NCBI RefSeq assembly: GCF_000987955.1
Contig: NZ_LAZU01000036.1
Span: 248,001 to 312,000 of the forward strand
Length of the DNA stretch: 64,000 bases
Direction: 5' to 3'
From: Paenibacillus sp. DMB20
GTDB taxonomy: Bacteria > Bacillota > Bacilli > Paenibacillales > Paenibacillaceae
The notes beneath the pieces were generated by a model that saw only the letters and a list, made by a program, of their open reading frames with translations, made no database searches and had not been told where the DNA came from. A program made the translations under genes and the position numbers. Below are positions 8,930 through 17,389 of this stretch, in pieces (position 1 is the first letter of the stretch; each line of letters starts with the position of its first letter).

Positions 8930-11598
8930 CAGTGCAGAGAGTGAATCCGTTCCGGAATGGCGGCAAAGAACATATTGAGCTATTGGGCGGCAAAGGCGCG
9001 CATCTTGCCGAGATGACCAAAGCGGGACTTCCGGTCCCGCCGGGATTCACCATCACCACGGAGGTGTGCAGACACTATTACAGCAGCGGCTGCCAACTGC
9101 CGGCAGGCTTGATGAACGAGGTTTTGCATGCCGTGGCTGAGCTGGAAAGAGAGCAAAACCGGCAATTTGGCAGCGCAGAACGCCCTCTCCTCGTATCGGT
9201 GCGGTCAGGCTCCGTGACGTCCATGCCCGGCATGATGGACACGGTTTTGAATCTCGGGCTGAATGACGACACGGTTGAAGGATTGGCCCAGCTGACAAAT
9301 AATCGCCGGTTTGCTTACGATTGTTACCGGCGCTTCATTCAAATGTACGGCTCTGTCGTATGCCATATTGAAAGTATTCATTTTGAACGTGTGTTGCAAA
9401 AGGAAAAAAATCTCGCGGCATGCGCGGACGACGGGCAATTATCGGAAGCGTCATTAGCAAGGATCGTTCAGGATTTCAAGCGCATTTTCGAACAGAAAAC
9501 GGGCAACCCGTTCCCGCAGGATGTAAAGAAGCAGCTTCAAAAGGCAATCGAAGCGGTATTCTCGTCCTGGTCAAGTCCGAGAGCGAAAGTATACCGAAAA
9601 GTCCACCATATTCCGGACAATCAAGGCACGGCGGTGAATGTTCAGTCCATGGTTTTCGGCAACATGGGAGACAGCAGTGGAACCGGCGTATTGTTTACCC
9701 GGGATCCCTCTACGGGAGAACATGTCATGTTCGGCGAGTATCTCATGAACGCGCAAGGGGAGGATGTCGTCGGCGGAACAAGAACGCCCAGCCCGATCTC
9801 GGAGCTCGAAGCGGTTATGCCGGATGTATTCGGGGAGCTTTCCGCCTGCGCGAGGCAGCTTGAACTTCACTACAAAGACATGCAGGATATTGAATTTACG
9901 ATTGAAACCGGCAAATTATATCTTCTCCAGACGCGCAATGCCAAACGCAATGCCAGAGCGGCGCTGAAAGTGGCCGCCGATCTGGTTAACGAAGGTTTGA
10001 TCACGAAGGAAGAAGCCTTGATGCGAATCGATGTTCAGCATCTGAATCATCTGCTCCACCGTTCCATTCATGCGGATGCCGATCACGCTGTGATGGCAAT
10101 GGGACTTCCGGCATCGCCCGGAGCCGCGTGCGGACAGGTCGTTTTTGACGCCGATCAGGCCGACGAATGGAAACGCGCGGGAAAACCGGTAATATTGGTT
10201 CGGATGGAGACGACGCCCGAAGACATTCACGGTGTCATTGCAGCGGAGGGGATTCTTACGCTTCGCGGAGGCATGACAAGCCACGCCGCGGTTGTGGCCA
10301 GGGGCATGGGAAAACCATGCATATGCGGATGCGAAGCGCTCATGATAGATGAAGAACGACGGTTGTTGATATCCGGGGAGTTCGCCATTAACGAAGGGGA
10401 CTGGCTGACGATTGACGGCGGCAGCGGAAAGGTTTATTCCGGGCAAATGGAACTCAAGGAAGCCGATATTTTCCCGGAGCTGCTCCTCATTCTACAGTGG
10501 GCGGATCAGATTCGTTCGTTAAAAGTCTTGGCGAACGCGGATTCTCCTCTTGACGCGCGAAAAGCAAAAGAATTCGGCGCGGAGGGCATAGGATTGTGCC
10601 GTACGGAGCATATGTTTCTGTCCCCTTCCAGGGTGCCGATCGTCCAGCAGATGATTTTGGCCGAGAAGGAAAGCGACCGTCAGCAGGCGTTAAATCGGCT
10701 CCTTCCGATGCAGCGCTGCGATTTTGAAGAGATGTTCGAAGAAATGGACGGCTGTCCGGTTACGATCCGGCTGCTCGATCCGCCATTGCATGAATTCCTT
10801 CCGAACGTGGAAGAACTTACGGAGCGTCTTACGAAGCTGCGTACAGACGGAGACACGGCCGGGGAACGCATGGAACTGGAACGAATGATTCGAAGGGTGC
10901 GCGAACTGCAGGAAACCAATCCGATGCTGGGACAGCGGGGTTGCCGGCTTGGCATTATGTTTCCGGAAATATACGAAATGCAGATCGAAGCCATATTCAA
11001 AGCGGCTCTCCGAAGCATTCAAAAGGGCATAACGGTACTGCCGAATGTCATGATTCCGCTGGTTGGCCATGTAAATGAGCTTTATCTGCTGCGCAAACTT
11101 GTCGATCATGTCGCGGACCAAGTGCTCGGAGAAGAAATAAGAAATTGCCCATATAAGGTAGGCACCATGATCGAAGTGCCGCGTGCGGCATTAACGGCCG
11201 GCGAAATTGCGCGCTCGGCTGACTTTTTCTCCTTCGGCACGAACGATTTGACCCAAATGACGTTTGGCTACAGCAGAGACGATGCGGAAGGCAAGTTTCT
11301 GTCGCACTATGTGGAGAATAAGCTTCTGCCGAACAATCCGTTTCAAGTGCTTGACACGGAAGGGGTAGGCAAGCTGATCGAGATGGCGGTGATCCAAGGA
11401 CGTTCAAGAAATCCGATGCTGACCACCAGCATTTGCGGAGAGCACGGCGGAGATTTGGAGTCCATCATGTTCTGCCAACGGGTCGGCCTGGATTATATCA
11501 GCTGCTCGCCGTACAGGCTTCCGGTCACGCGGATTGCGGCGGCGCAGGCCTATATCCGAATGCAGTGGGAACTTCAGCTTCAAGAGGCCGCAGTCTGA
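8926..11598 (+). CDS. ppdK: Pyruvate, phosphate dikinase
   Basis: Cytoplasmic enzyme of 890 residues that converts pyruvate, ATP and phosphate to phosphoenolpyruvate, AMP and diphosphate. The nucleotide-binding domain starts with LLGGKGAHLAEM. The phospho-carrier His is about residue 453 in GGMTSHAAVVARG, with the Thr that is the target of the regulatory kinase two residues before. The C-terminal PEP/pyruvate domain holds GTNDLTQM and the catalytic Cys in TSICGEHGGD. Length is normal for the family. The TTG at 8926 is chosen because it overlaps the SR1P stop (TTGA), follows AGGGGAG at good spacing, and gives the normal N-end; an earlier TTG-type start at 8815 would lie inside SR1P. It provides PEP for gluconeogenesis. 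Confidence 0.96.
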   Translation: MTVQRVNPFRNGGKEHIELLGGKGAHLAEMTKAGLPVPPGFTITTEVCRHYYSSGCQLPAGLMNEVLHAVAELEREQNRQFGSAERPLLVSVRSGSVTSMPGMMDTVLNLGLNDDTVEGLAQLTNNRRFAYDCYRRFIQMYGSVVCHIESIHFERVLQKEKNLAACADDGQLSEASLARIVQDFKRIFEQKTGNPFPQDVKKQLQKAIEAVFSSWSSPRAKVYRKVHHIPDNQGTAVNVQSMVFGNMGDSSGTGVLFTRDPSTGEHVMFGEYLMNAQGEDVVGGTRTPSPISELEAVMPDVFGELSACARQLELHYKDMQDIEFTIETGKLYLLQTRNAKRNARAALKVAADLVNEGLITKEEALMRIDVQHLNHLLHRSIHADADHAVMAMGLPASPGAACGQVVFDADQADEWKRAGKPVILVRMETTPEDIHGVIAAEGILTLRGGMTSHAAVVARGMGKPCICGCEALMIDEERRLLISGEFAINEGDWLTIDGGSGKVYSGQMELKEADIFPELLLILQWADQIRSLKVLANADSPLDARKAKEFGAEGIGLCRTEHMFLSPSRVPIVQQMILAEKESDRQQALNRLLPMQRCDFEEMFEEMDGCPVTIRLLDPPLHEFLPNVEELTERLTKLRTDGDTAGERMELERMIRRVRELQETNPMLGQRGCRLGIMFPEIYEMQIEAIFKAALRSIQKGITVLPNVMIPLVGHVNELYLLRKLVDHVADQVLGEEIRNCPYKVGTMIEVPRAALTAGEIARSADFFSFGTNDLTQMTFGYSRDDAEGKFLSHYVENKLLPNNPFQVLDTEGVGKLIEMAVIQGRSRNPMLTTSICGEHGGDLESIMFCQRVGLDYISCSPYRLPVTRIAAAQAYIRMQWELQLQEAAV

Positions 11599-11682
11599 TC
11601 GGCACGTAACATGACGAATAGCCGGGCGGGTGTTCGCGACCTCCGAGGAAAAGGGAGTTACGTACATTCCGCCCGAAAATGC

Positions 11683-11723
11683 TATAATCTAGTCATACAG
11701 GTCGTGTAACATGAAGCGGAGGG
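11683..11723 (+). promoter_or_regulatory. Promoter -10 and ribosome site of ccpN
   Basis: A perfect TATAAT stands at 11683-11688 with only a weak -35 (TTACGT, 11658-11663, 19-base spacer). The ribosome site GCGGAGGG ends at 11723. This would let ccpN and yqfL be made when the gap operon is repressed. Confidence 0.45.
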
Positions 11724-11729
11724 ATCACT

Positions 11730-12368
11730 ATCGAACTGACAGCAAGGCAATTAGAGATCATTAAAATCGTTAAAAAGCACGCCCCTATAACCGGCGAACA
11801 AATAGCCGAGATGCTAACGGTCAGCAGACCCACGATTCGTTCCGATCTGTCCTTGCTCGTAATGCTTGATTATATAGCGGCCAAGCCCAAGGTCGGATAT
11901 TTTCTCGGGGAGAAGGCGGAGAAGAAAGAGTCGGATTCGTACGTCCTGCGAGATATAAAGGTCGGAGAGGTTCAGGGCATGCCGGTTGTGGTCGATGTCA
12001 AAACAACGGTACAAGACGCGGTCGTTACGTTGTTCCTGGAGAATATCGGCAGTTTGATCGTGACCGACGAAGAAGGAAAGCTTGCGGGCGTCATTTCGCG
12101 CAAAGATTTGCTCAAAGTGACGCTGGGCAACCCGAATGCGTCTTCCATGCCTGTCAGCATGGTCATGACCCGACAGCCGAACATCGTAACGATTACGCCG
12201 GAGGAATCGGTCCTGGAGGCCGCGCGAAAAATGATCCATCATCAGGTGGACAGCCTTCCGGTCGTCTCATGCCCGGATGTTTCTTCGGAATCGGAGTGCC
12301 GTATCGTCGGACGAATTACGAAGACGACGATCATCAAGCTGCTGCTGGATAAAGTAGATCAGGATTAA
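11730..12368 (+). CDS. ccpN: Transcriptional repressor CcpN (HTH plus two CBS domains)
   Basis: Repressor of gluconeogenic genes in the presence of glycolytic sugars; in Bacillus subtilis it controls gapB, pckA and SR1. The N-terminal winged helix reads ELTARQLEIIKIVKKHAPIT, followed by SRPTIRSDLSLL. Two CBS domains follow (about residues 75-205), with MVMTRQPNIVTI between them. The frame is open and homologous from IELTARQ, yet no ATG, GTG or TTG stands at that place. The codons after the GGAGG site are ATC ACT ATC GAA CTG. ATC at 11730 is 7 bases from the site, so a rare ATC start or a base error (ATG to ATC at 11724) is likely. The first normal start, at 11811, would cut through the HTH. 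Confidence 0.88.
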   Translation: MELTARQLEIIKIVKKHAPITGEQIAEMLTVSRPTIRSDLSLLVMLDYIAAKPKVGYFLGEKAEKKESDSYVLRDIKVGEVQGMPVVVDVKTTVQDAVVTLFLENIGSLIVTDEEGKLAGVISRKDLLKVTLGNPNASSMPVSMVMTRQPNIVTITPEESVLEAARKMIHHQVDSLPVVSCPDVSSESECRIVGRITKTTIIKLLLDKVDQD

Positions 12369-12387
12369 GCAGGGGGACGAAAAGCGC

Positions 12388-13191
12388 ATGGGGAAACCGT
12401 CATATACGATAACCGTATGTTCAGATTCCGTAGGGGAAACGGCCGAAGCGGTAGTAAAAGCGGCTATTCGCCAGTTTGAAGCTCCGCATGTCAAAATTAA
12501 GCGTTACATGAATGTACGCGATGAGGACGAGCTTCGTCTGCTGATGGAGGAAGCTGCCGAATCCGGCGGCTTTGTCGCTTATACACTGGTTCAGCCGGAA
12601 TTAAGGGAAGCCATTAAGGAGCATGCCATACGTCTTCATGTTCGGGCGGTTGATGTGATGGGGCCGATGATTCAGGCGTTCGTCGATACATTCGCCGACC
12701 AGCCTAAGCGAATGCCCGGTTTGCTCCATCGTTTGGACGATGATTATTTCAAACGCGTCGAGGCGGTAGAATTTGCAGTCAAATGCGACGACGGGAAGGA
12801 TATCAATGCGATCCTGAAAGCGGATATCGTACTGCTTGGCGTGTCCCGTACATCCAAGACGCCTCTGAGCATCGTTCTGGCCCATAAAGGGAAGAAGGTG
12901 GTCAACTATCCCGTCGTGCCGGAAATAAAGCCGCCTGAACCGTTGTACAGCATATCGCCGGGCAAAATCATCGGTTTGACGATGAGCGCCGAGCATCTTT
13001 TGAAGATTCGTTCCGAAAGACTAAAAACGATGGGATTGCCCGTTTTGGCAAGGTATGCCTCTTTGGAACGGATCGTGGAAGAATTGGAGTATGCCCGTTC
13101 GCTGTTTGACCGGTTGGGCTGCCCGGTTATCGATGTCACGGACAAAGCCATCGAAGAAACGGCCGGCATCGTTATGGATTTCTTGTCCTGA
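12388..13191 (+). CDS. yqfL: PPDK regulatory protein (bifunctional kinase/pyrophosphorylase)
   Basis: 267 residues of the DUF299/PSRP family. It switches pyruvate phosphate dikinase off by ADP-dependent phosphorylation of a Thr next to the catalytic His and on again by phosphate-dependent removal. The nucleotide-binding loop is GVSRTSKTPLS, about residues 151-161. The N-end, YTITVCSDSVGETAEAVV, is typical. It lies 19 bases after ccpN with its own GGGGGA site, as in Bacillus subtilis where ccpN and yqfL form one operon, and its substrate PpdK is encoded just upstream. That makes a PPDK target much more likely than PEP synthase, which related proteins control in other bacteria. Confidence 0.95.
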   Translation: MGKPSYTITVCSDSVGETAEAVVKAAIRQFEAPHVKIKRYMNVRDEDELRLLMEEAAESGGFVAYTLVQPELREAIKEHAIRLHVRAVDVMGPMIQAFVDTFADQPKRMPGLLHRLDDDYFKRVEAVEFAVKCDDGKDINAILKADIVLLGVSRTSKTPLSIVLAHKGKKVVNYPVVPEIKPPEPLYSISPGKIIGLTMSAEHLLKIRSERLKTMGLPVLARYASLERIVEELEYARSLFDRLGCPVIDVTDKAIEETAGIVMDFLS

Positions 13192-13219
13192 GCCTTGAGA
13201 ACAAACGTTCCGAAAACGA

Positions 13220-13248
13220 TTGACATCATCATCGATCAAATATATACT
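13220..13248 (+). promoter_or_regulatory. Perfect sigma-A promoter after yqfL
   Basis: TTGACA (13220-13225), a 17-base spacer and TATACT (13243-13248). Transcription would start near 13255 and meet a strong terminator 75 bases later. Confidence 0.75.
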
Positions 13249-13254
13249 ACAATC

Positions 13255-13329
13255 AAATCGAACATAAAGTGCGGGTGAAGCACCTCGCAGGATCGGCTAT
13301 TCAGGCCTTTCTTGCGAGGTGCTTTTTTT
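13255..13329 (+). ncRNA. Candidate small RNA or terminated leader
   Basis: A consensus promoter fires into a stretch of about 75 bases with no start codon in a useful place. It ends in a strong hairpin, AGCACCTCGCA pairing with TGCGAGGTGCT, followed by seven T. A smaller overlapping pairing (GGTG with CACC, 13273-13284) would compete with the terminator stem, so this could also be an attenuator in front of the secreted coiled-coil gene at 13367. No known riboswitch class was recognised. Confidence 0.5.
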
Positions 13330-13366
13330 GCTGCATTGTGGACGATAACTTTTGAAACGGGGGTTG

Positions 13367-14163
13367 ATGAGATTGTTGAAACGAAAAGGAAACTCAAGCC
13401 GGACTTTAAACTATTTAACGATTCTGGGCATTATTGCATTGCTGCTTGTATCCAGACTTCCTCATGCAGAGGCTGCTGATAGCGGTTGGGATGCTGCATT
13501 ATCGAGCATCGACAAGCTTCATGACAGCTTTACCGCTTTGGACATGGCCAATAAAGAGATGAGGGAGCAGACAAGGTGCTTCGCAAGTTAAATACGGACA
13601 ACCTTAAAGAAATCCATAGTAAATTAAAACTCATCGATAAGGAGAAGCTCGACAAACTGAAATCGGAAGCCGATCATGCCCGGAAGAAATATGAGCCGCT
13701 TCTGGCAGAATATACGGATCTCGGCAAGAAAGCGGCCGAAGCCAGGAAGCGCAAAGATCGTAAGTCTGCCGTCATGTTCGATCTTAAGCGGAACCGGATT
13801 AAAGCTTCAGCGAATGCGGCCCGTCAGGAGATTAAGGTCAAGAGGGATGCTTTAACCGCCGCAAAAAAGCTGGCTTCAGCCAAAGTCAAGGCGGTTAAGG
13901 AGGCTCTGGTCCCCGTACAAGCTCTGAAAAAACAAATCACGGCCGAGAACAAAAAAATATCGGATTACAACAAGAACAGGATAGCCTCGGACAAACGTTA
14001 CAAATCCGCCGTAAAGCTGGGGGATGCAATCATGGCTGCCGCTGAGTTAAGACAGATCGTCGGATATCTTGGCTCGGTTCAATCTTCGCAGAAGTCGATA
14101 TATGAATGGGAGAGCGGCATTCGTAAAACCATTCAAGCAGCGGAGTCCAAGCTCCCGAGATAA
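13367..14163 (+). CDS. Secreted or membrane-anchored coiled-coil protein (frameshifted)
   Basis: The N-end has a basic stretch, a hydrophobic segment (LTILGIIALLLVSRLPHAEA) and a likely signal peptidase site after HAEA. The rest is very rich in Lys, Ala and Glu with heptad-like spacing, so it should form a long coiled coil. A frame break near 13572 splits it; one added base joins REQT to VLRKLNTDNLKEIHSKL without loss. No known domain was recognised. The start is uncertain: ATG at 13367 is near GGGGGT, and TTG codons at 13373 and 13376 have better spacing. It lies after a terminator, so it may be expressed only by read-through. It may be a cell-surface structural or sensing protein, which is a guess. 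Confidence 0.6.
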
Positions 14164-14206
14164 CGCCACTTAACGAATAAAAACGGGCTCGACTTCAAAG
14201 ACCACT

Positions 14207-14262
14207 ATGAAAGCTGTGCTGTTGCTCTTTATTGAAGAGACAGCACAGCTTTCATGCTTTTT
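14207..14262 (+). terminator. Terminator after the coiled-coil gene
   Basis: A 16-base perfect stem, ATGAAAGCTGTGCTGT with its complement, then GCTTTTT. Confidence 0.85.
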
Positions 14263-14522
14263 AAGAAGCTCCAGGACCATGTGACAGTTATAGATTGCCC
14301 CGTTCCTGAATATCACCTAAGCTGGAGCGATGAGCTGAAGTTGAAATCCCAATGGAAGCCTACCGCTTCTTTGAATGACATTGCCGATTACGCGGGGGTT
14401 GGCATTGCCCCGCTTCACCGCGTTACTCCAAGGATGTATGGATAGAAGTATAAAGGATACCGGAAAAAGTGCCGATAAGTAAAAGGGCAGGAAAAGATAA
14501 CCGAATCTGTTATAATGAAGTG

Positions 14523-14552
14523 AACCCGCTAATGGATATTGGCGGGTTTTTT
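14523..14552 (+). terminator. Short hairpin terminator before the sigma gene
   Basis: AACCCGC pairs with GCGGGTT, then a T-run. A TATAAT box lies at about 14510, so a short transcript may end here. No gene can be supported between 14262 and 14600; one 63-codon open frame starts inside the previous terminator. Confidence 0.6.
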
Positions 14553-14604
14553 AATGGAATTTTGAGAAGCAAAGTTAATATATTTCGCCTCGTTGATATA
14601 AGGT

Positions 14605-14636
14605 GTCACAAAATCGCATTCCAGGATTGTTATATA
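14605..14636 (+). promoter_or_regulatory. Candidate ECF-type promoter of the first sigma operon
   Basis: TGTCACAAAA (from 14604) and GTTATATAAG (from 14629) resemble the paired elements GTCACTTTT/GTCCCTTTT and GTGTTATAT found before the second sigma gene and the secreted gene at 59495. The spacing differs by one base. Self-activation by the sigma factor is inferred. Confidence 0.4.
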
Positions 14637-14658
14637 AGTAAAGAAAGGAGGTGAGCTC

Positions 14659-15252
14659 TTGCAGCCTACCATCCCCGGGGAAAAGGAAAGAAGGAAAGAT
14701 TCCATTGAAGCGGTTGTAGAACAGGTTAAAGCAGGAGACAAGGAAAGCTACAGAGAGATCATTCTTCAGTTTGAACGGCAAATGTATACGTATTGCTACT
14801 ATATTCTGAAAAATCATGCGGAGACGGAGGATGCCGTTCAGGAGATTTTTATACGCGCATATGAAAATCTTCATCAGTACAGTAGACAAGTATCCTTCTC
14901 GGCCTGGCTGTATAAAATGGCCTACCATCATTTGATCAATATAAAGAAGAAGCAGAGCCGCTTACTTAAATTGGTCGAAGATTACAAGGAGCAGCAGCCG
15001 GTGCTGCAGGTCTCTCACCATGAATCCATGGTTTATGAGCTTTTGACTTATCTCACTACCGAAGAGCGTCATATTTTACTCCTTAAGGCGGTAGAGCAAT
15101 ATACGTTCGAGGAAATTAGCGAGATCATGGACCTCAAAGCCGCGACCGTACGAAAAAAATATGAACGCTTGCGTCGAAAATTGATGAAATGTATAAGCCA
15201 AAAAGGAGAGGTGGCACATGGGACATTTGCCGAAACAAACGGAGTTCGCTGA
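14659..15252 (+). CDS. ECF-type RNA polymerase sigma factor
   Basis: 197 residues. Region 2 contains AETEDAVQEIFIRAYENL and SFSAWLYKMAYHHLINI. Region 4 contains TTEERHILLLKAVEQYTFEEISEIM and then the DNA-reading helix with AATVRKKYERLRRKL. There is no region 1 or 3, as is normal for ECF factors. The TTG start follows AAAGGAGGTGAG at ideal spacing. Its last 35 bases overlap the next gene, an anti-sigma protein, which suggests coupled translation and a stoichiometric pair. The factor is expected to be held inactive at the membrane until an envelope signal arrives. Target genes are not visible except perhaps its own operon. Confidence 0.93.
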   Translation: MQPTIPGEKERRKDSIEAVVEQVKAGDKESYREIILQFERQMYTYCYYILKNHAETEDAVQEIFIRAYENLHQYSRQVSFSAWLYKMAYHHLINIKKKQSRLLKLVEDYKEQQPVLQVSHHESMVYELLTYLTTEERHILLLKAVEQYTFEEISEIMDLKAATVRKKYERLRRKLMKCISQKGEVAHGTFAETNGVR

Positions 15253-16399
15253 AATGGATGCCATTGAACAAATGATTCGTGAATCGTCTATACCACAGAA
15301 AAGTATGAGTCACCAAATTATGAATAAGATTGGAGAGAATAAATTGACTAGATCATCTAAACAAAAACCTAACTTGATTAAAAGAACGGCATTGGTCGCA
15401 GCTGCGGCAGCCGTGCTTGGCGGAGGCGTGATCGGTTCGGGATTCGTATCGCCGGCCATGGCTGCAACTTTGAAGCAAATTCCGATGATAGGAGTTCTGT
15501 TCGAAGGGACAAGCGAGGAAGCGCTGCAAACGGCCGTTAAGCAAGGAATCGTGTCCGAGCCTAACCTGAGCGTAACTCATGACGGAATCACGCTAAAGGT
15601 AGCCAGCCTGCTGTATGACGGAACCCGTTTATCCGTTATCCTGCAGCGTGAAGGGGTGAACCTGCCGACTGTGGCATCGCCATACATCGATAAAGATACA
15701 GTGATTGAGGGAGACAATGAATACCTTAAGTCCAAGCAAATTCCGGAAAAGGACCAGGTGAAAGGTTATATCAAATGGCCGACCCTTCTGGTCAACGGCA
15801 AAGAGGTGGGCAAGGGGCAAGCCATGTACGGCGATGAACCGAGGCTGGACAATGCCTATATCGTGGAAATGACGAAGGACCTGAACCTGCCGGATCAATT
15901 CGAGTTAACCATTCAGGCGAATGTCACGGGCGTCAAAGAAACCTTCGAATTTAAGGTTCCGGTGAAAGTGGAGGATAAATCGTTAGTCCTGAAGCCGGAT
16001 GCCTCCAAGTCGGACGGGAAATTCAGCTATACCGTGAAGCAGCTCGAGCTTTCTCCGGTATCCACGCGTCTGGTTCTGGACAGCAAGGGCGAGGTTCCTT
16101 CGTCGGCGGAGCAAACAGGCGATTACAGCGCCAGCATGGTATATTACGAGCTTGTCGATGATAAAGGAAACGTGCTAAACCCTAGCAAATTCGATTATTT
16201 CCACAGCAAACCCAAAACCGAATACCACGTGGATCAACTGTATAGTCCTGCTAACGGCACGCCGAGATCCATCACGATCAAGCCGTTCACCCTTACCGTT
16301 AAGAACAAGGATTGGAGTGTCGTGGGCGAAGGCAAAGGCAACGTCGGCGATAAAACATACCTGAAGGAATTGGAAATGACCATTCCGGTTAAACCATAA
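15218..16399 (+). CDS. Anti-sigma factor with DUF4179 and DUF5643-type domains
   Basis: 393 residues. A short cytoplasmic N-end (about 1-55) would hold the sigma factor. One membrane helix follows (about 56-82, RTALVAAAAAVLGGGVIGSG). Next comes an extracellular DUF4179-like region (MIGVLFEGTSEEALQTAVKQGI), then beta-rich C-terminal repeats of the DUF5643 type. It is single-pass, with its C-end outside. It starts inside the sigma gene with AAGGAGAGG before the ATG. Pairs of this kind are common in Paenibacillus, where the outside domain senses the envelope. The signal is unknown. Confidence 0.88.
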   Translation: MGHLPKQTEFAEMDAIEQMIRESSIPQKSMSHQIMNKIGENKLTRSSKQKPNLIKRTALVAAAAAVLGGGVIGSGFVSPAMAATLKQIPMIGVLFEGTSEEALQTAVKQGIVSEPNLSVTHDGITLKVASLLYDGTRLSVILQREGVNLPTVASPYIDKDTVIEGDNEYLKSKQIPEKDQVKGYIKWPTLLVNGKEVGKGQAMYGDEPRLDNAYIVEMTKDLNLPDQFELTIQANVTGVKETFEFKVPVKVEDKSLVLKPDASKSDGKFSYTVKQLELSPVSTRLVLDSKGEVPSSAEQTGDYSASMVYYELVDDKGNVLNPSKFDYFHSKPKTEYHVDQLYSPANGTPRSITIKPFTLTVKNKDWSVVGEGKGNVGDKTYLKELEMTIPVKP

Positions 16400-16411
16400 C
16401 ATAACTACTTT

Positions 16412-16446
16412 GAAAGAAACCCGTCATGATGGCGGGTTTCTTTTTA
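16412..16446 (+). terminator. Terminator after the sigma/anti-sigma operon
   Basis: GAAACCCG pairs with CGGGTTTC, followed by five T. Confidence 0.8.
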
Positions 16447-16512
16447 ATCTTGCCGCTTCCGACTTTTAGAATCGTTATTCGTTACATTACGAGTCAATTT
16501 GAAGCGGCATTG

Positions 16513-16753
16513 CGTCAACATACAAAAATTCATTCCCTTTACGCTGCTTAAAGATCCTGCGGCCGCCCAGACGCCGGAATCGTCGGGAACATGGCGGATG
16601 GGCGGAACCTATGGCCACTCCTGGTTTGTCGATCCCAAAAGAGCAGCTTAGCGTAGTTGCATTACGAATACCGCACTAGAAGGGATGTCGGGTCGCTTTA
16701 CAACCGAAATCTGTGAATCCGTTTATGCCGGAATTCGTGTCCTAAAGGAGTAA
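16513..16753 (+). pseudogene. C-terminal remnant of a serine hydrolase (beta-lactamase/EstB type)
   Basis: Only the last ~75 residues remain. The text SSGTWRMGGTYGHSWFVDP, then EQLSVVALTNTALEGMSGRF and a tail ending at VLKE, is the typical C-end of class C beta-lactamase-like hydrolases. The frame changes twice: at about 16642 (one extra base or two missing) and near 16665 (one missing base before the NTALEG part). The catalytic SxxK and YxN regions, which should lie upstream, are absent; a terminator of another gene stands there instead. This is a real remnant rather than only a sequencing slip. It keeps its own terminator downstream. Confidence 0.72.
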
Positions 16754-16788
16754 TCGAAAGGTTAATAAAAGAGTATTTTATTGGAAAG

Positions 16789-16822
16789 AGCGGACCAGTT
16801 AAATGACTGGTCTGCTTCTTTT
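16789..16822 (+). terminator. Terminator after the hydrolase remnant
   Basis: AGCGGACCAGT pairs with ACTGGTCTGCT across TAAAT-type loop bases, then TCTTTT. Confidence 0.7.
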
Positions 16823-16930
16823 ATGTTGTACTGTGATAAAATATGAGGAAATGAAATTGTACCGTTACCGATGGACAGGTATATCGATTATATCGATTTT
16901 CAGCAAAAATTATAGATGGGAGGAATTTAT

Positions 16931-17389
16931 ATGGATAAATTCATGGAACGCGCAGTGAATCTGGCCACGGAAAATGTCCGAAACGGCGGACAGCCTTTCG
17001 GTGCCGTATTGGTTCATAACGGCAGCATAATAGCTGAAGGGGTTAATGAACTGCACATTAAACACGATATTAGCGGGCATGCGGAATTGCTTGCGATTCG
17101 GCGTGCCCAGGAACAGCTGCAAACGACCGATCTGTCGGGCTTTACGATGTACGCTAGCGGGGAACCCTGTCCGATGTGTTTGGCGGCGATGTACTTTTCG
17201 GGAATCGATAACATTTATTATTGCGCTTCCGTAGAGAATGCGGAGGAAGCCGGACTGGGGAAATCCAAGATGATCTATGAGGATCTGCAAAAAAACAAAT
17301 CGGAACGTTCGGTTTCATTGATCCATATGCCATTAAAAGAAGGTCAGGTAAACCCGATGAAGCTATGGAAGGAGCAAAAGCAAAATTAA
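16931..17389 (+). CDS. Nucleoside/guanine deaminase, CMP/dCMP deaminase fold
   Basis: 152-residue zinc-dependent deaminase. The zinc and proton-transfer residues are in HAELLAIR (about residue 50) and PCPMCLAAMY (about 80-89), the normal HxE and PCxxC pair. Size and the C-end (NPMKLWKEQ) fit small guanine deaminases (GuaD-like) that release ammonia from guanine for purine salvage, but the substrate is not proven; a tRNA adenosine deaminase is less likely. The ATG at 16931 is used because GGGAGGA lies just upstream; the ATG at 16916 is itself part of that ribosome site. The gene stands alone. Confidence 0.88.
   Translation: MDKFMERAVNLATENVRNGGQPFGAVLVHNGSIIAEGVNELHIKHDISGHAELLAIRRAQEQLQTTDLSGFTMYASGEPCPMCLAAMYFSGIDNIYYCASVENAEEAGLGKSKMIYEDLQKNKSERSVSLIHMPLKEGQVNPMKLWKEQKQN

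Noticed and set aside
14254..14445. 63-codon frame on the plus strand
   Set aside because: It begins inside a terminator stem, has no ribosome site and matches no family I know.
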